From assembly GCA_021732565.1 (NCBI GenBank), contig JAKFUT010000133.1, positions 1-39,803 of the forward strand: DNA of 39,803 nucleotides, read 5' to 3'. Shown piece after piece: positions 1 through 9,200 of this stretch (position 1 is the first letter of the stretch; the number at the start of each line of letters is the position of its first letter). The DNA is from Candidatus Obscuribacterales bacterium. Lineage in GTDB: Bacteria; Cyanobacteriota; Vampirovibrionia; Obscuribacterales; Obscuribacteraceae. The translations under genes were made by a program, and so were the position numbers. Under the pieces are notes generated by a model. It was not told the DNA's origin, ran no database searches, and was given only the letters and a program-made list of their open reading frames with translations.

Positions 1-2
1 GG

Positions 3-119
3 CTTGTCCTCCATCGAGTTGCGTCGCTGAATGTCACGAACCTTGGCATTCTCACGGGGTACTCGAACCGTTATACTGATGCGCGGATTCCTGCCCGATC
101 CCAATTGGTTAAACAATGA
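3..119 (+). CDS. 3' end of an unidentified gene (partial)
   Basis: An open frame enters from the left edge and ends at a TGA whose first two bases are shared with the ATG of the next gene (ATGA overlap at 116-119). Only about 38 residues are visible, ending in a basic stretch with TGYSNRYTDARIPARSQ. I do not recognise the family. The reason to believe it is the four-base overlap with a convincing downstream gene, which is typical of translationally coupled genes in one operon. A shorter frame ending at position 30 is the alternative. Confidence 0.42.
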   Translation, partial: LVLHRVASLNVTNLGILTGYSNRYTDARIPARSQLVKQ

Positions 120-649
120 GAATTACTCTCACAGGCGCCAGCGGCGTCGGCAAAACAACGCTCGCACAACAACTCGCCCATCGCCTGGAACTCCCGCTAA
201 TTCCGGAGCTAGCACGCGTTCTATGCAAGGAGCGTGGCTTCCAGCGTATCGGTGAGATTTCGAACCAGGAACAATTCAAGCTTGATGTTTTGCAACGCCA
301 GATCGACACTGAAGAAACGCTGCAAAATTTCGTAGCGGACAGATCGGCTGTAGATTGTTGGATTTTATGGCAGCGGTGGAACATCTGTTCTGCGATGACT
401 TACGACACGGAAAACGTCTACCGGATGAGTAGTCAACAAGCGCTGAAATACACACACATAATCTACATTCCGCCGCTAATAGTCCCTGTCGAAGATGAGT
501 TCCGCTGGACGGATCCCGACTACACCAAACAGATTGACAGAATCGTACGAATGACCCTATACGAACAGGAACTTCTCCAAAAAACGCTGACCATAACAAA
601 GATTACAGTAGACGATCGTATTGAGGAAGTATTGAGTTGGATAGCATGA
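116..649 (+). CDS. P-loop ATPase/kinase of the AAA_28 / NadR-like type
   Basis: A 177-residue cytoplasmic protein. It opens with a beta strand and Walker A motif GASGVGKTT (residues 7-15). A P-E-x-A-R segment follows (about 31-35), as in AAA_28 and NadR-type nucleotide kinases, where it lies near the substrate pocket. A D-R-S segment near residue 75 and a hydrophobic strand (HIIYIPPLIV) complete a small kinase-like core. Enzymes of this fold phosphorylate nucleosides or other small molecules, but the substrate cannot be read here. It overlaps the upstream frame by four bases and its stop overlaps the start of the binding-protein gene that follows, so the three genes are probably co-transcribed. 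That neighbour suggests a link to cofactor or metal-chelate uptake, which is inference only. Confidence 0.85.
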   Translation: MRITLTGASGVGKTTLAQQLAHRLELPLIPELARVLCKERGFQRIGEISNQEQFKLDVLQRQIDTEETLQNFVADRSAVDCWILWQRWNICSAMTYDTENVYRMSSQQALKYTHIIYIPPLIVPVEDEFRWTDPDYTKQIDRIVRMTLYEQELLQKTLTITKITVDDRIEEVLSWIA

Positions 650-1593
650 GTCAGAGCCGGTCACGCGGATGGTTCGTGGCGCTGACAGTGGCAGTCGTTG
701 TAAGCAGTCCCACCAGTGCAACCGGTGAGGAGAAACCGGCGCAGCAGAACAAAAGCAGTCAAGCCGCCCCCGCGCCGCGACTGGTATCGCTGGCGCCGTC
801 AAACACCGAACTTATTTACTCGCTGGGCGCCTCTAAGTTTCTAATCGGAGTTTCAGATGTTTGTGATTTTCCTCCCGAAGCGAAGAGTAAACCGAAGGCA
901 GGTAGCTTCGTAAATGCCAGAGTAGAAACAATTTCCATGATGAAGCCGAACTGGATTCTCCTGGTGAACGGACAAGAAAATATAGAATCGACCCTTAAAA
1001 ACCGAAAGTATCAGGTACTCATTCTGAAGAATGAGCATCTCTGTGATATCAGTAACAATCTTAGAGAACTCGGAAAAATTACCGGACGGGAAGACAGGGC
1101 ATCGAAGCTGGCCCTCACGTTTGAGAAGGCGTTGGCTCAACTCAAGGTTATTATATCAAAAGCGAAACAACGACCAAGAGTTTTCTTTTGTGTTTGGCCA
1201 GAGCCATTAATCACTGCGGGCGCTGGCAGTTTCCTTCACGAAACCGCTACCACCTGCGGTGCCATTAATATTGCCGAATCAATGAGGGCTGCGTATCCGC
1301 GCATGAATCTAGAAATGATTATTACCGGCAAACCGGAGATCTTGATAATGGCACACCAGGCGCACGATCAAGACTTTTGGAAGAAACCGCCGTGGACGCT
1401 TACACCGGCTTCAAAGGCGGGAAAGATTTTTTTCCTTCCCGAAGCAGAGAAGGACCCGCTGGCTCGCCCCACTCTTCGCATAGTGGATGGTCTGTACTGG
1501 CTGTCAAATTTGTTGCACCCTGAATTGCACCCGTCATTAGACGCATGGAAGAACGAAACGACCAGCCGTCTTACCAGGATAAGCAATGAATAG
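646..1593 (+). CDS. BtuF/FepB-type ABC transporter substrate-binding protein
   Basis: About 315 residues with an N-terminal signal peptide (basic RSRGW, hydrophobic VALTVAVVV, likely cleavage after SPTSA). The mature part starts with the periplasmic binding protein pattern RLVSLAPSNTELIYSLGA, followed by a first-lobe segment with VG/VSDVCDFPPEAK. It then shows a long linker helix and a second lobe, as in helical-backbone metal receptors (PF01497) that bind cobalamin, haem or siderophores outside the inner membrane. The ATG at 646 overlaps the upstream stop (ATGA). A TTG at 637 would lie 7 nt after GAGGAAG and is the alternative start. No permease or ATPase gene is visible in the window, so the transporter partners are elsewhere or lie upstream. 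The ligand is undetermined. Confidence 0.82.
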   Translation: MSQSRSRGWFVALTVAVVVSSPTSATGEEKPAQQNKSSQAAPAPRLVSLAPSNTELIYSLGASKFLIGVSDVCDFPPEAKSKPKAGSFVNARVETISMMKPNWILLVNGQENIESTLKNRKYQVLILKNEHLCDISNNLRELGKITGREDRASKLALTFEKALAQLKVIISKAKQRPRVFFCVWPEPLITAGAGSFLHETATTCGAINIAESMRAAYPRMNLEMIITGKPEILIMAHQAHDQDFWKKPPWTLTPASKAGKIFFLPEAEKDPLARPTLRIVDGLYWLSNLLHPELHPSLDAWKNETTSRLTRISNE

Positions 1594-1769
1594 CGTTCTT
1601 GCCCGGCGGGACCGCAAACTACCCATTTTTTATAAATCAGGTGCGGGCAACCAGCCGCCTTGTAACGGTTGCAATATAAATGTCCCTCGCGGGAGACAAG
1701 AAGTTTACAGGCGCCACTTTCGTGGTAAACATATGAAATGAGCTGCGGGGCCGCGCGGTAGGTTGCAAA

Positions 1770-3482
1770 ATGAGACTGCTAATTTTCCTCGTCTGCTCAT
1801 TTGTGGGGGCACTGCCGACACTTGCAGCGGACATCACTCAAGTAACCCCTAAGGATCTTGCAAACCAGGGTATAGCGGCCTACAAGCGTGGAGACTATGC
1901 CAACGCTCTCAGGTTTCTCCACGCAAGAGCGAGTCTGGTACCGCAAGACGCCACCGTCTTCTATTATCTGGGCAACTGTTACATGCATTCCAAGCAGAAT
2001 GAGAATGCAGCTCGCATGTACTCTGCGTGCATTCGCAGTGGTCCCGGCACCGAAGCGTCAAAGTTGGCGTTGTCGGCACTGGAAACCCTTTCGACAATGC
2101 CCAAGTCGGCCCCGTCTGTGGAAACTAAACCAGAGGCACCGGATCCCAAGGCTGCAGAGGCGTCTCGAGACGCTTTGAGTTCCACCAATGCCGTAGATAA
2201 AGCCTTCAATGATGCAGTTGTTCGTATTCGCAACCAGCGACAGACCTTCAAAATTAAGGTCGATGGTCACTGGCACCGACTGGAAGACGATCTTCAGTCC
2301 ATGAATCCCAAGAGCACACCAAACTATTCGGTCGAACTGGAGCGTATTCGGCGCGAAACAGATAATAAAGTTGAATTTGAACAACTGAAACAGCTACGTT
2401 GGGAAAACAGGATGCTCGGACCCGACAAAGTTGATGTACGGGCAGTTCCCGAAGTGCCTAAGGAAAAAATTGACGATACAAAAAATGCGCTGGGTTCATT
2501 GGGAGAACTCTTCCAGCCCGAGAAGCCATATGATCCATTTGGTCCCGAGGTGAACGCGCAAATTGCAGCAAAGTTTCTCACGGCAAAGGATGTGTTCGGG
2601 GAACTCAGCACCTATCAACCTTCTGAACGTCGGGTCGCCAAGCAAGTATTTTTGCAACTCAAGAACAGCATAGAGTTAAAGCAAGATAGCCTCGATCAAC
2701 AGATTCATCAAGTAAAAGACAATCTTATTCGAGACATGGTGCACATCAAAATTAACTACAATGTCTCGGGCAATCCTGCATATGTCAACAAGGAATCCAC
2801 AACCGCCTATCACATGTCTAATTCTAAGATTCCGCGATCTGACCAGAATAACTTGAGTCCTGCGGATCTGGAAATTTCACAAACAACTGAACGAGCCAAG
2901 AAACGACTTAACGACCTGAAGGAGAGCTATCTCAGAGATGTTGATTCACTAATCGCCGGGGCGAAAGAACGAGTTGGCGGCATGGTAATTTCGACAGGAC
3001 AGATGAATTCGCAACTAAAGAAGCCGAGTGGCACCATTCAACTTGTGCCGCTCGGCAGTGATTCTTACACTCGCAATTATGTGAATTTCGGCAGCCGAGA
3101 TCAGTCAGCCAGCGCCAAGGGACCATCTCTCAAACCTTTACGGGCAGAGCCGATGAAAACGATTCAGCCCAACTCTTCCCCTCAGGCAAAGGCACAAGCG
3201 GCCTCGCAAACCAAGGTGCAGCCGCCCGCAGAAACCGATGAAGATGAACCGGATGACCCCCCGGAAACAAAACCATCCAGCGAGCAAAAACCGGACACCA
3301 AAGTCGATATAAGCTATCCAGCCAAAACAGACCTCAAATCAGATTCAGGGCAAGATTCACAGTCACACGGTGCCCCTCGAGATAAGAAAGATTCAGCAGG
3401 TCCCACAGCAGCATCGCAAGAACCAGGTGGCGCCAAACCATCCGGCGGACAAAAGCTGACAACTCCCGTTGGAGATAAATAG
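1770..3482 (+). CDS. Secreted TPR protein with charged coiled-coil and proline/lysine-rich tail
   Basis: 570 residues. A signal peptide (LLIFLVCSFVGALPTLAA) is followed by about two tetratricopeptide units (residues 27-100: IAAYKRGDYANALRFL, then FYYLGNCYMHSKQNENAARMY). The middle (about 140-420) is highly charged, with heptad-like Leu/Gln/Lys spacing that suggests coiled coil. The last 120 residues are low-complexity, rich in Pro, Lys, Ser and Asp, and probably disordered. TPRs mediate protein-protein contacts; no enzymatic motif is seen. It ends two bases before the next gene's ATG, so it forms a two-gene unit with the PDZ-vWA protein and may be its extracytoplasmic partner (inference). About 175 bp separate it from the upstream gene, with no clear promoter recognised. 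Confidence 0.8.
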   Translation: MRLLIFLVCSFVGALPTLAADITQVTPKDLANQGIAAYKRGDYANALRFLHARASLVPQDATVFYYLGNCYMHSKQNENAARMYSACIRSGPGTEASKLALSALETLSTMPKSAPSVETKPEAPDPKAAEASRDALSSTNAVDKAFNDAVVRIRNQRQTFKIKVDGHWHRLEDDLQSMNPKSTPNYSVELERIRRETDNKVEFEQLKQLRWENRMLGPDKVDVRAVPEVPKEKIDDTKNALGSLGELFQPEKPYDPFGPEVNAQIAAKFLTAKDVFGELSTYQPSERRVAKQVFLQLKNSIELKQDSLDQQIHQVKDNLIRDMVHIKINYNVSGNPAYVNKESTTAYHMSNSKIPRSDQNNLSPADLEISQTTERAKKRLNDLKESYLRDVDSLIAGAKERVGGMVISTGQMNSQLKKPSGTIQLVPLGSDSYTRNYVNFGSRDQSASAKGPSLKPLRAEPMKTIQPNSSPQAKAQAASQTKVQPPAETDEDEPDDPPETKPSSEQKPDTKVDISYPAKTDLKSDSGQDSQSHGAPRDKKDSAGPTAASQEPGGAKPSGGQKLTTPVGDK

Positions 3483-3483
3483 G

Positions 3484-4548
3484 ATGTGTCGCACACGCAT
3501 TGTAATTGCGATGGTAACGTTTCTATCGATCACCGTACACTCTTGGACTGATAAGGTTCTAGCAGCTGAGGGGCAGAAAACGGCACCCAAAAGCGTCAAA
3601 CTTTACGGAGAAATAAACGATCTCTCCATATTGTGCTCATCAGCCGGCATCAAGCTGAGCAAAAACATGCTCCCCGCACAAATCGATCATATCTCCCTCG
3701 GTAGTGCCGCCGCTTATTCCGGAGCGCGTTCCGGTGATAAGGTCCTCAACGCAGCGGTGTCGGACAATTTACTGACCCTGACTCTGGAACGAAAAGGGCG
3801 ACAGTACCAGGCAAAGATTGCCACGGACGTAAAGGGATTGCGAGCCGAATTCGAAAACAAGAATATCAAATGGTCAATTGGTGATTCGCCTTTTGACAAG
3901 CAACTGAGAACACTGGCCGGTTGCGACATCACAATTATGCTTGATCGATGCGCCACCATGGCAGACAATCATGCAGGATGCCCTGGCGACTTGAGCAAAT
4001 GGATGTGGTGCAAACACCAGGTAGACAACCTTTATCTGGCAACTAACAGAGTGCTGGATAATGGATTCAGGCTGGTGCTTTTTAATGACACATTCCAGGT
4101 TCGAGACGACGTTACTCTCTGGGATCTCAAAGAGTTTTTCGCACGCAATCAACCCGCTGGCGCGAGGAAAAATATCGGACAACCATTGGACTCGATTTTA
4201 ACTGATTACTTCAAGGCAAGGAAACCGGATTCGAAGCCCGGTCTGATCATAGTGCTCACTGAAGGCACAGAAAACGTAGGAGTACCACTACAAGATGTCT
4301 TGATTGAAGCATCGAAGAAAATGACCAGGCAAGGTGAGGTCGTGGTCGCATTCATGCAAGTTGGAGACTCACTGCATGGAGAAGAATTGTTTGACGATTT
4401 AGACCGCAATCTCGTGGCAAAAGGTGCCCGGTTCCCGATGGTCCACTACAAGCCTTTTGCCGAACTGCGCAACAAAGGACTTCTCTGGGAAGTTGTGACA
4501 GCGGTTACCGAGACCACACAGCCGCCAAAACCTCCGTCGCCGAAATAG
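3484..4548 (+). CDS. Secreted PDZ-like plus von Willebrand factor A domain protein
   Basis: About 354 residues. The chosen ATG at 3484 follows GGAGATAAATAGG; an in-frame TTG at 3469 would overlap the upstream gene. A signal peptide ends near VLAAEG. Residues about 40-105 look PDZ-like: a strand, then the pocket-type segment ISLGSAAAYSGARSGDKVL. From about residue 145 comes a vWA-type fold: strand DITIMLDRCATM, a later FRLVLFNDTF strand, and PGLIIVLTEGTENVG. In the canonical MIDAS the first motif is DxSxS; here it reads DRCAT, so the metal site is altered. The protein probably binds partners rather than catalyses. It is packed directly after the secreted TPR gene. A short Pro/Lys tail ends the protein. 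Confidence 0.78.
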   Translation: MCRTRIVIAMVTFLSITVHSWTDKVLAAEGQKTAPKSVKLYGEINDLSILCSSAGIKLSKNMLPAQIDHISLGSAAAYSGARSGDKVLNAAVSDNLLTLTLERKGRQYQAKIATDVKGLRAEFENKNIKWSIGDSPFDKQLRTLAGCDITIMLDRCATMADNHAGCPGDLSKWMWCKHQVDNLYLATNRVLDNGFRLVLFNDTFQVRDDVTLWDLKEFFARNQPAGARKNIGQPLDSILTDYFKARKPDSKPGLIIVLTEGTENVGVPLQDVLIEASKKMTRQGEVVVAFMQVGDSLHGEELFDDLDRNLVAKGARFPMVHYKPFAELRNKGLLWEVVTAVTETTQPPKPPSPK

Positions 4549-5027
4549 ACACTACATCTGGTGCTGCAGGAAACGGTAAAGGTGCTGCTGCCTCAATCGC
4601 GCATATATGACTTCGTTTCCATTGATTCAATTTCATTCGAAATTCCCAAATTATTTCCAATTCCCTTCGCAGGCTAGAGGGTCGTTTCATACGCGAACGT
4701 ATCGAATTACGGATCTCTAAGGCGAAAACGCATTGATTTTGAAAGACCGGAATTCATCAGAATTCATTTCTGGTTTCTCGTAGCGGATTGCCACACGAGC
4801 CTTCGGGATTCAGTCTGTCTGGACCGCGTATATGAAATTATGCGCAATGCGCATAATTTTTTACAATCCAACCATTCGATTCTCTCGATTCCAGGCACTC
4901 TTGGGATTCAGTTGCTAAGGGAAAATATGCATTTGGCGCATAAAATCATAGGCAGACTGCTCGCACGGATTGTCTCAGTGTACACTTCAATTCAATTTTC
5001 AGGCTTGCCATTTTTTAGGAGATTGTG
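4549..5027. other. Intergenic region, no gene seen
   Basis: No convincing reading frame. The stretch is AT-rich and contains a GAATTCATC/GAATTCAT direct repeat near 4750-4768, a strong inverted repeat (listed separately) and a second GCGCATAAA word near 4936. It probably carries the end of the upstream unit and the promoter of the zinc-ribbon gene. Confidence 0.6.
4835..4859. promoter_or_regulatory. Perfect inverted repeat, operator or terminator stem
   Basis: Two 11-bp arms, AAATTATGCGC and GCGCATAATTT, are separated by AAT. The right arm runs into TTTTTT (4857-4862), so as RNA this would be a hairpin followed by U residues. The stem is AT-rich at its base, unlike a strong intrinsic terminator. 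The site lies 287 bp after the vWA gene and 169 bp before the zinc-ribbon gene. Its core word GCGCATAA recurs near 4936. Either a dimeric repressor site or a weak terminator is possible. Confidence 0.4.
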
Positions 5028-5258
5028 ATGAACCCGATGACGGCACCCAAAGTTTGCGTGGAATGCAAAAGCGAAATGGAAGAGGGTTTTACAGTCGATT
5101 TCTCTCACGCCAACAGTCTTCAAACCAGATGGCATCGAGGCAAACCCGCTAAGGGTTGGGTAGTCGAAGCGAAGGTCAAAACTGAAGAGATGCTACGAAT
5201 CACAACTTATCGCTGCACCGGGTGTGGCCTGTTGAGGTCTTACGCGACAAACGAATAA
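5028..5258 (+). CDS. Small zinc-ribbon protein (DUF6487-like)
   Basis: A 76-residue soluble protein with two cysteine pairs: CVEC near the N-terminus and CTGC near residue 63. The layout matches small PF20097/DUF6487-type proteins: a first knuckle followed by E-M-E-E-G-F, a central region with a Trp and basic residues, then an aromatic Y-R-C second knuckle and a short tail. The family has no established function; the cysteines would bind one Zn. The ATG at 5028 is preceded by AGGAGA at good spacing; a GTG one codon earlier is less likely. It converges on the DoxX gene, with about 20 bp between the two stops. Confidence 0.72.
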   Translation: MNPMTAPKVCVECKSEMEEGFTVDFSHANSLQTRWHRGKPAKGWVVEAKVKTEEMLRITTYRCTGCGLLRSYATNE

Positions 5259-5278
5259 CTATGGGCGCGGTGTCGTGG

Positions 5279-5746
5279 TTAGCGAAGCGAACCGGTTTTT
5301 ACTTTTTCGCTGCTGGCAATGGTGTTGATCACTTTCTTTCTGAACAGCTTCGCGTCCAGTGAAAACAACCCGGGACCTGTGCAAAGCAGTGCTGTTGCAA
5401 TGGAGAAGTAAAGGGCTGCCAGCTCATAGGATGACCCCTTGCCTACAAATGGATCACCCTTTGCAAGGTGGACAGCAAAAATTGCCACTAGCATGTTGCA
5501 CATAATGCCCAGACACGCGATAGGCGTTAACAAGCCAATGATCAAGGCAAAGCCGCCACCGAATTCAGCAAGTGCGGACAAACCCTGAAAGATACCAGGT
5601 GCCCAACTCTCTGGTCCCATCCAAGTGAATGGATGTTGAATTTTGCCAAAGCCGTGAAACATAAGCGCAAGACCCGCTACCACACGTAGCACCAAAAGCC
5701 CGTATGCAGCCGGCTTCCCGAGAAATAGCGGATAAAATCTATTCAT
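5279..5746 (-). CDS. DoxX family membrane protein
   Basis: About 155 residues with four hydrophobic helices. The N-terminal helix has the DoxX-type pattern GLLVLRVVAGLALMFHGFGKIQHP. Next come a segment around GLSALAEFGGGFALIIGLLTPIA, a third helix, and a last helix before a basic C-terminus. DoxX proteins are inner-membrane proteins found in redox and thiol-stress contexts; the exact reaction is not settled for this subfamily. The ATG at 5746 was chosen because the added N-terminal residues of the longer frame are not family-like. It lies 57 bp downstream of the glycine-rich secreted protein gene on the same strand, probably one transcript. Confidence 0.85.
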   Translation of the reverse strand: MNRFYPLFLGKPAAYGLLVLRVVAGLALMFHGFGKIQHPFTWMGPESWAPGIFQGLSALAEFGGGFALIIGLLTPIACLGIMCNMLVAIFAVHLAKGDPFVGKGSSYELAALYFSIATALLCTGPGLFSLDAKLFRKKVINTIASSEKVKTGSLR

Positions 5747-5802
5747 ATTAAACCTGCAAAAAATAAAATTCAAAGTACCAAGACCTGTCCGGAAGACGGG
5801 AC

Positions 5803-6141
5803 TCAACCGTTAGATGTTCCGTGATGTGCGCAATCAGGTGCACGAGCAGTGAAGAGCGAACTAAGCGGTTGGCTACCAGAAAGTCCACCGGTCCCTCGCA
5901 TTTCAGAGAATCCGCCACCGTTGCCCATTCCCGATCCACCAAAGCGCGAGAACATCCCCCCGGCCTCGCCAGAGTGTCCGAAGCCCTCTCTGGCGAAACC
6001 ATCGTTCCTGTGACCAAAGCTACCTTCGTGTCCTCCGAAGTTTCCCATATGACCGCCAAAGCCGCGTGCCAGAGCCGGCTGACCTGTCAACAAGATACTG
6101 GTGAGGACAACTGCCGCAATTGCTAAATTCAAACCTTTCAT
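5803..6141 (-). CDS. Small secreted Gly/Phe/His-rich protein
   Basis: A 112-residue protein with a clear signal peptide (LNLAIAAVVLTSILLTG, cleavage after QPALA). The mature chain is mostly Gly, Phe, His, Asn and Ser, with repeated short words such as GGHMGNFGGHEGSFGH, so it is probably disordered outside the cytoplasmic membrane. Histidine-rich stretches could bind metal, but that is inference. The ATG at 6141 follows GGAGG with 8-9 nt spacing, better than an ATG five codons upstream. It precedes the DoxX gene on the same strand and diverges from the helicase gene. No known family recognised. Confidence 0.68.
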   Translation of the reverse strand: MKGLNLAIAAVVLTSILLTGQPALARGFGGHMGNFGGHEGSFGHRNDGFAREGFGHSGEAGGMFSRFGGSGMGNGGGFSEMRGTGGLSGSQPLSSLFTARAPDCAHHGTSNG

Positions 6142-6207
6142 GATCAGCGCCTCCATTTTTTGCGTACACTCACACTACCCTGGCAAAAACCAACAGTTCC
6201 GCCAATT

Positions 6208-6237
6208 TTGTGAAGGAACTATTAAGGGTTTTACAAT
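6208..6237 (+). promoter_or_regulatory. Candidate promoter for the lhr gene
   Basis: TTGTGA (6208-6213) and TACAAT (6232-6237) are separated by 18 bp and match the -35 and -10 consensus at 4/6 and 5/6 positions. The -10 box ends 7 nt before the ATG at 6245, so transcription would start at or next to the start codon. No Shine-Dalgarno sequence is visible. Confidence 0.4.
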
Positions 6238-6244
6238 GTAAGTT

Positions 6245-9200
6245 ATGGACAGCACCGCACATTTAGATTGGGCCCATCCCCTCGTGGCAGAGTGGATCAC
6301 CACGCGCTTGGGCTCCCTCACCGAGGCACAAAAAGATTGGTGCCCCATAGTCGCAAGTGGAAAATCGGTCTTGATAAGTGCTCCGACGGGCTCAGGGAAA
6401 ACCTTCTCCACATTTCTTGTCTGCATCGACGCTCTGGTCAGGCAAGGGCTATCCGGTACCAACGTAGGGCGACCGACTGTGGTGTACATTTCACCGCTGA
6501 AGGCGCTCAGCAATGACGTACACCGAAACCTCGAATGGCCTCTAACTCAGATTGTTGAATTAGCTCAAGAAAAAGGTTTGAACTTACCAAAAATAACCGT
6601 CGGGTTGCGCACCGGTGATACCACGATGCAAGAGCGGCGATTGCACATAACCAAACCGCCGCACATATTTGTTTCGACGCCAGAATCTCTGTTCATTTTA
6701 TTGACCTCGGTAAAAGGCCGGGTAATGTTGTCGAACGTACGCACCGTTATTATTGACGAAATTCACGCAATCGCCGACGACAAACGCGGGAGTCACCTCT
6801 CATTGTCACTGGAGAGACTGGAGGCACTGGTTGGAAGACCACTTGCAAGAATCGGTCTTTCAGCTACAGCAAGCCCGCTGGAAGAGTTGGGTCGATTCCT
6901 GGTCGGTAGCAATCGCGAAATGCCGACCATCGTAAATGTTCCAGATCCACGACGCACAGACATCGCCATTGAGGTTCCGGGAAGTCCCCTCGCCGCAATT
7001 GCGAGCAACGAGATGTGGGATGAGATTTACGATCGCATAACACAGTTTGTCGAACAGAATCGCTCCATACTCATATTCGTAAATACGCGCAAACTGTCCG
7101 AACGAATAGCCCACCGCTTGCGCGAGCGACTGGGCGAAGAAGCAGTCGCAGCCCATCATGGAAGTCTCTCAAAGAAGATACGCTTGTCGGTCGAAAACAA
7201 ACTCAAGAAAGGCGAACTCAAGGCGCTGGTTGCCACTGCTTCGCTTGAACTGGGAATCGATATTGGTTACCTTGATCTTGTGTGCCAGATTGGTTCGCCC
7301 CGTTCCATAGCAACGGCATTGCAGCGAATCGGCCGAGCCGGTCACTGGATGGGAGCCACACCCAAGGGACGCATCTTTGCCACCACCCGCGATGAATTAG
7401 TTGAAAGCGCCGCGACAGTGCGAGCTATACACATGCGACAGCTCGATAAGATTAAAATTCCCGGGGTCCCATTAGATATTCTGGCGCAACAGATTGTAGC
7501 TGCCTCGGCCGGCGCAGATTTTGACGAGCAAGAGCTTCTTGATCTGGTCCGCGGTGCGTATCCGTATAAAGATCTGAGCGAAAAAGACTTCGAAGACGTG
7601 CTGGAAACCGTAGCCGAAGGCTTTGCAGGACGAACGGGAAGATTTGCTGCATATGTTCATAGAGACAAAATCAACCATAGAGTTAAGGGACGGCGGAATG
7701 CCAGACTGGCAGCAATCACCAGCGGCGGTGCGATCCCGGAGAATGCGCTCTTCACCGTCGTGGCCGAACCGGAAGGCAAGATAATTGGTACCCTTGACGA
7801 AGATTTTGCCGTGGAAAGCAATCGTGGCGACATCATACTCCTGGGCAGCACTTCGTGGCGAATACGCAGAATAGAAGCTCGTTCCGGTCGAGTCGTGGTG
7901 GAAGACGCCCACGGCGCAGCACCGACAATTCCATTCTGGCGAGGCGAAGCACCAGCTCGCACAGACGAGCTATCCGATCAGGTGTCGTTTATCCGAAGCA
8001 AAATCGCTTCATTCCTTGTCGATACCGGTCACCCGGAAGATGGAGCGAAAGCGGCTATCGAATGGGCCAAGGGCGAATGTGGATTAGATCAATCCGGAGC
8101 CGAGCAGCTGGTGGAATACATTGCCGGCTGCATCGCCTCATTGGGTACGGTGCCTACAAAAAAGACCATCATTGCCGAACGATTTTTCGACGAGTCGGGC
8201 GCCATGCAGCTTGTGATTCACTCTCCGTTCGGCGGGCGTATAAACAAAGCATGGGGGCTGGCACTGCGTAAGAAATTCTGTCGCTCGTTTAATTATGAAT
8301 TGCAGGCGGCCGCCACCGATGACGGTATCAATATAGCTCTCCTGGAACAACACAGTTTTCCGCTGGCAGATGTATTTCACTATGTTCACCCGGCGTCGCT
8401 GGAGGATGTGCTTCTACAAGCGGCACTGGCGACTCCACTGTTTGAGACTCGATGGCGGTGGGTGGCGAATCGGTCCCTGGCAGTGTTGCGATTCTCCAAC
8501 GGCAAGAAAGTACCGCCCACATTGCAGCGCATGCGAGCGCAAGATTTGCTGGCGTCAGTTTTTCCGGCAGCAGCGGCTTGCCAGGATAATATAGATGGCG
8601 ACATTCCCTTACCCGATCATCCGCTCGTGAACGAAACCGTAAAAGACATGCTTACTGATGCAATGGATGTCACAGGACTGCAGGAGCTCCTCGAAGGCAT
8701 CAGCAACGGTTCCATACAGTGCCTCGCCGTGGACACAACGATGCCATCACCGTTCTCGCACGAGATATTGAACTCGAATCCGTACAGCTATCTAGACGAT
8801 GCTCCGCTGGAAGAACGCCGCGCCAGAGCGGTGGAAATGCGACGAGTGCTTCCACAATCAATGGCATCAGAGGTAGGGCGGCTAGATCCTGCGGCAATTG
8901 ACCAGGTAAGAAGCGATGCGTGGCCGGATATTAGAGACTCCGATGAACTTGCTGATTTCTTAAAAACGGTTATTTTGCTACCGGAAGACTTCAGTTGGTA
9001 CGGGAACACCCCCAAACAACATTGGCAAGTTTTCTTCGAGCAACTTCAAAAGGAAAACCGTGCGTCCTGTGAGATCCGTGAAGGAGTTACCTGGTGGGTT
9101 CCGGCAGAACGGCGTGACTGGTTCGAAGCCGCAACAGCTCCCTCTAATATCGGCATTGATATTTCCGATGCGTACACGGCTTCATTGGCAGGGTGGATGC

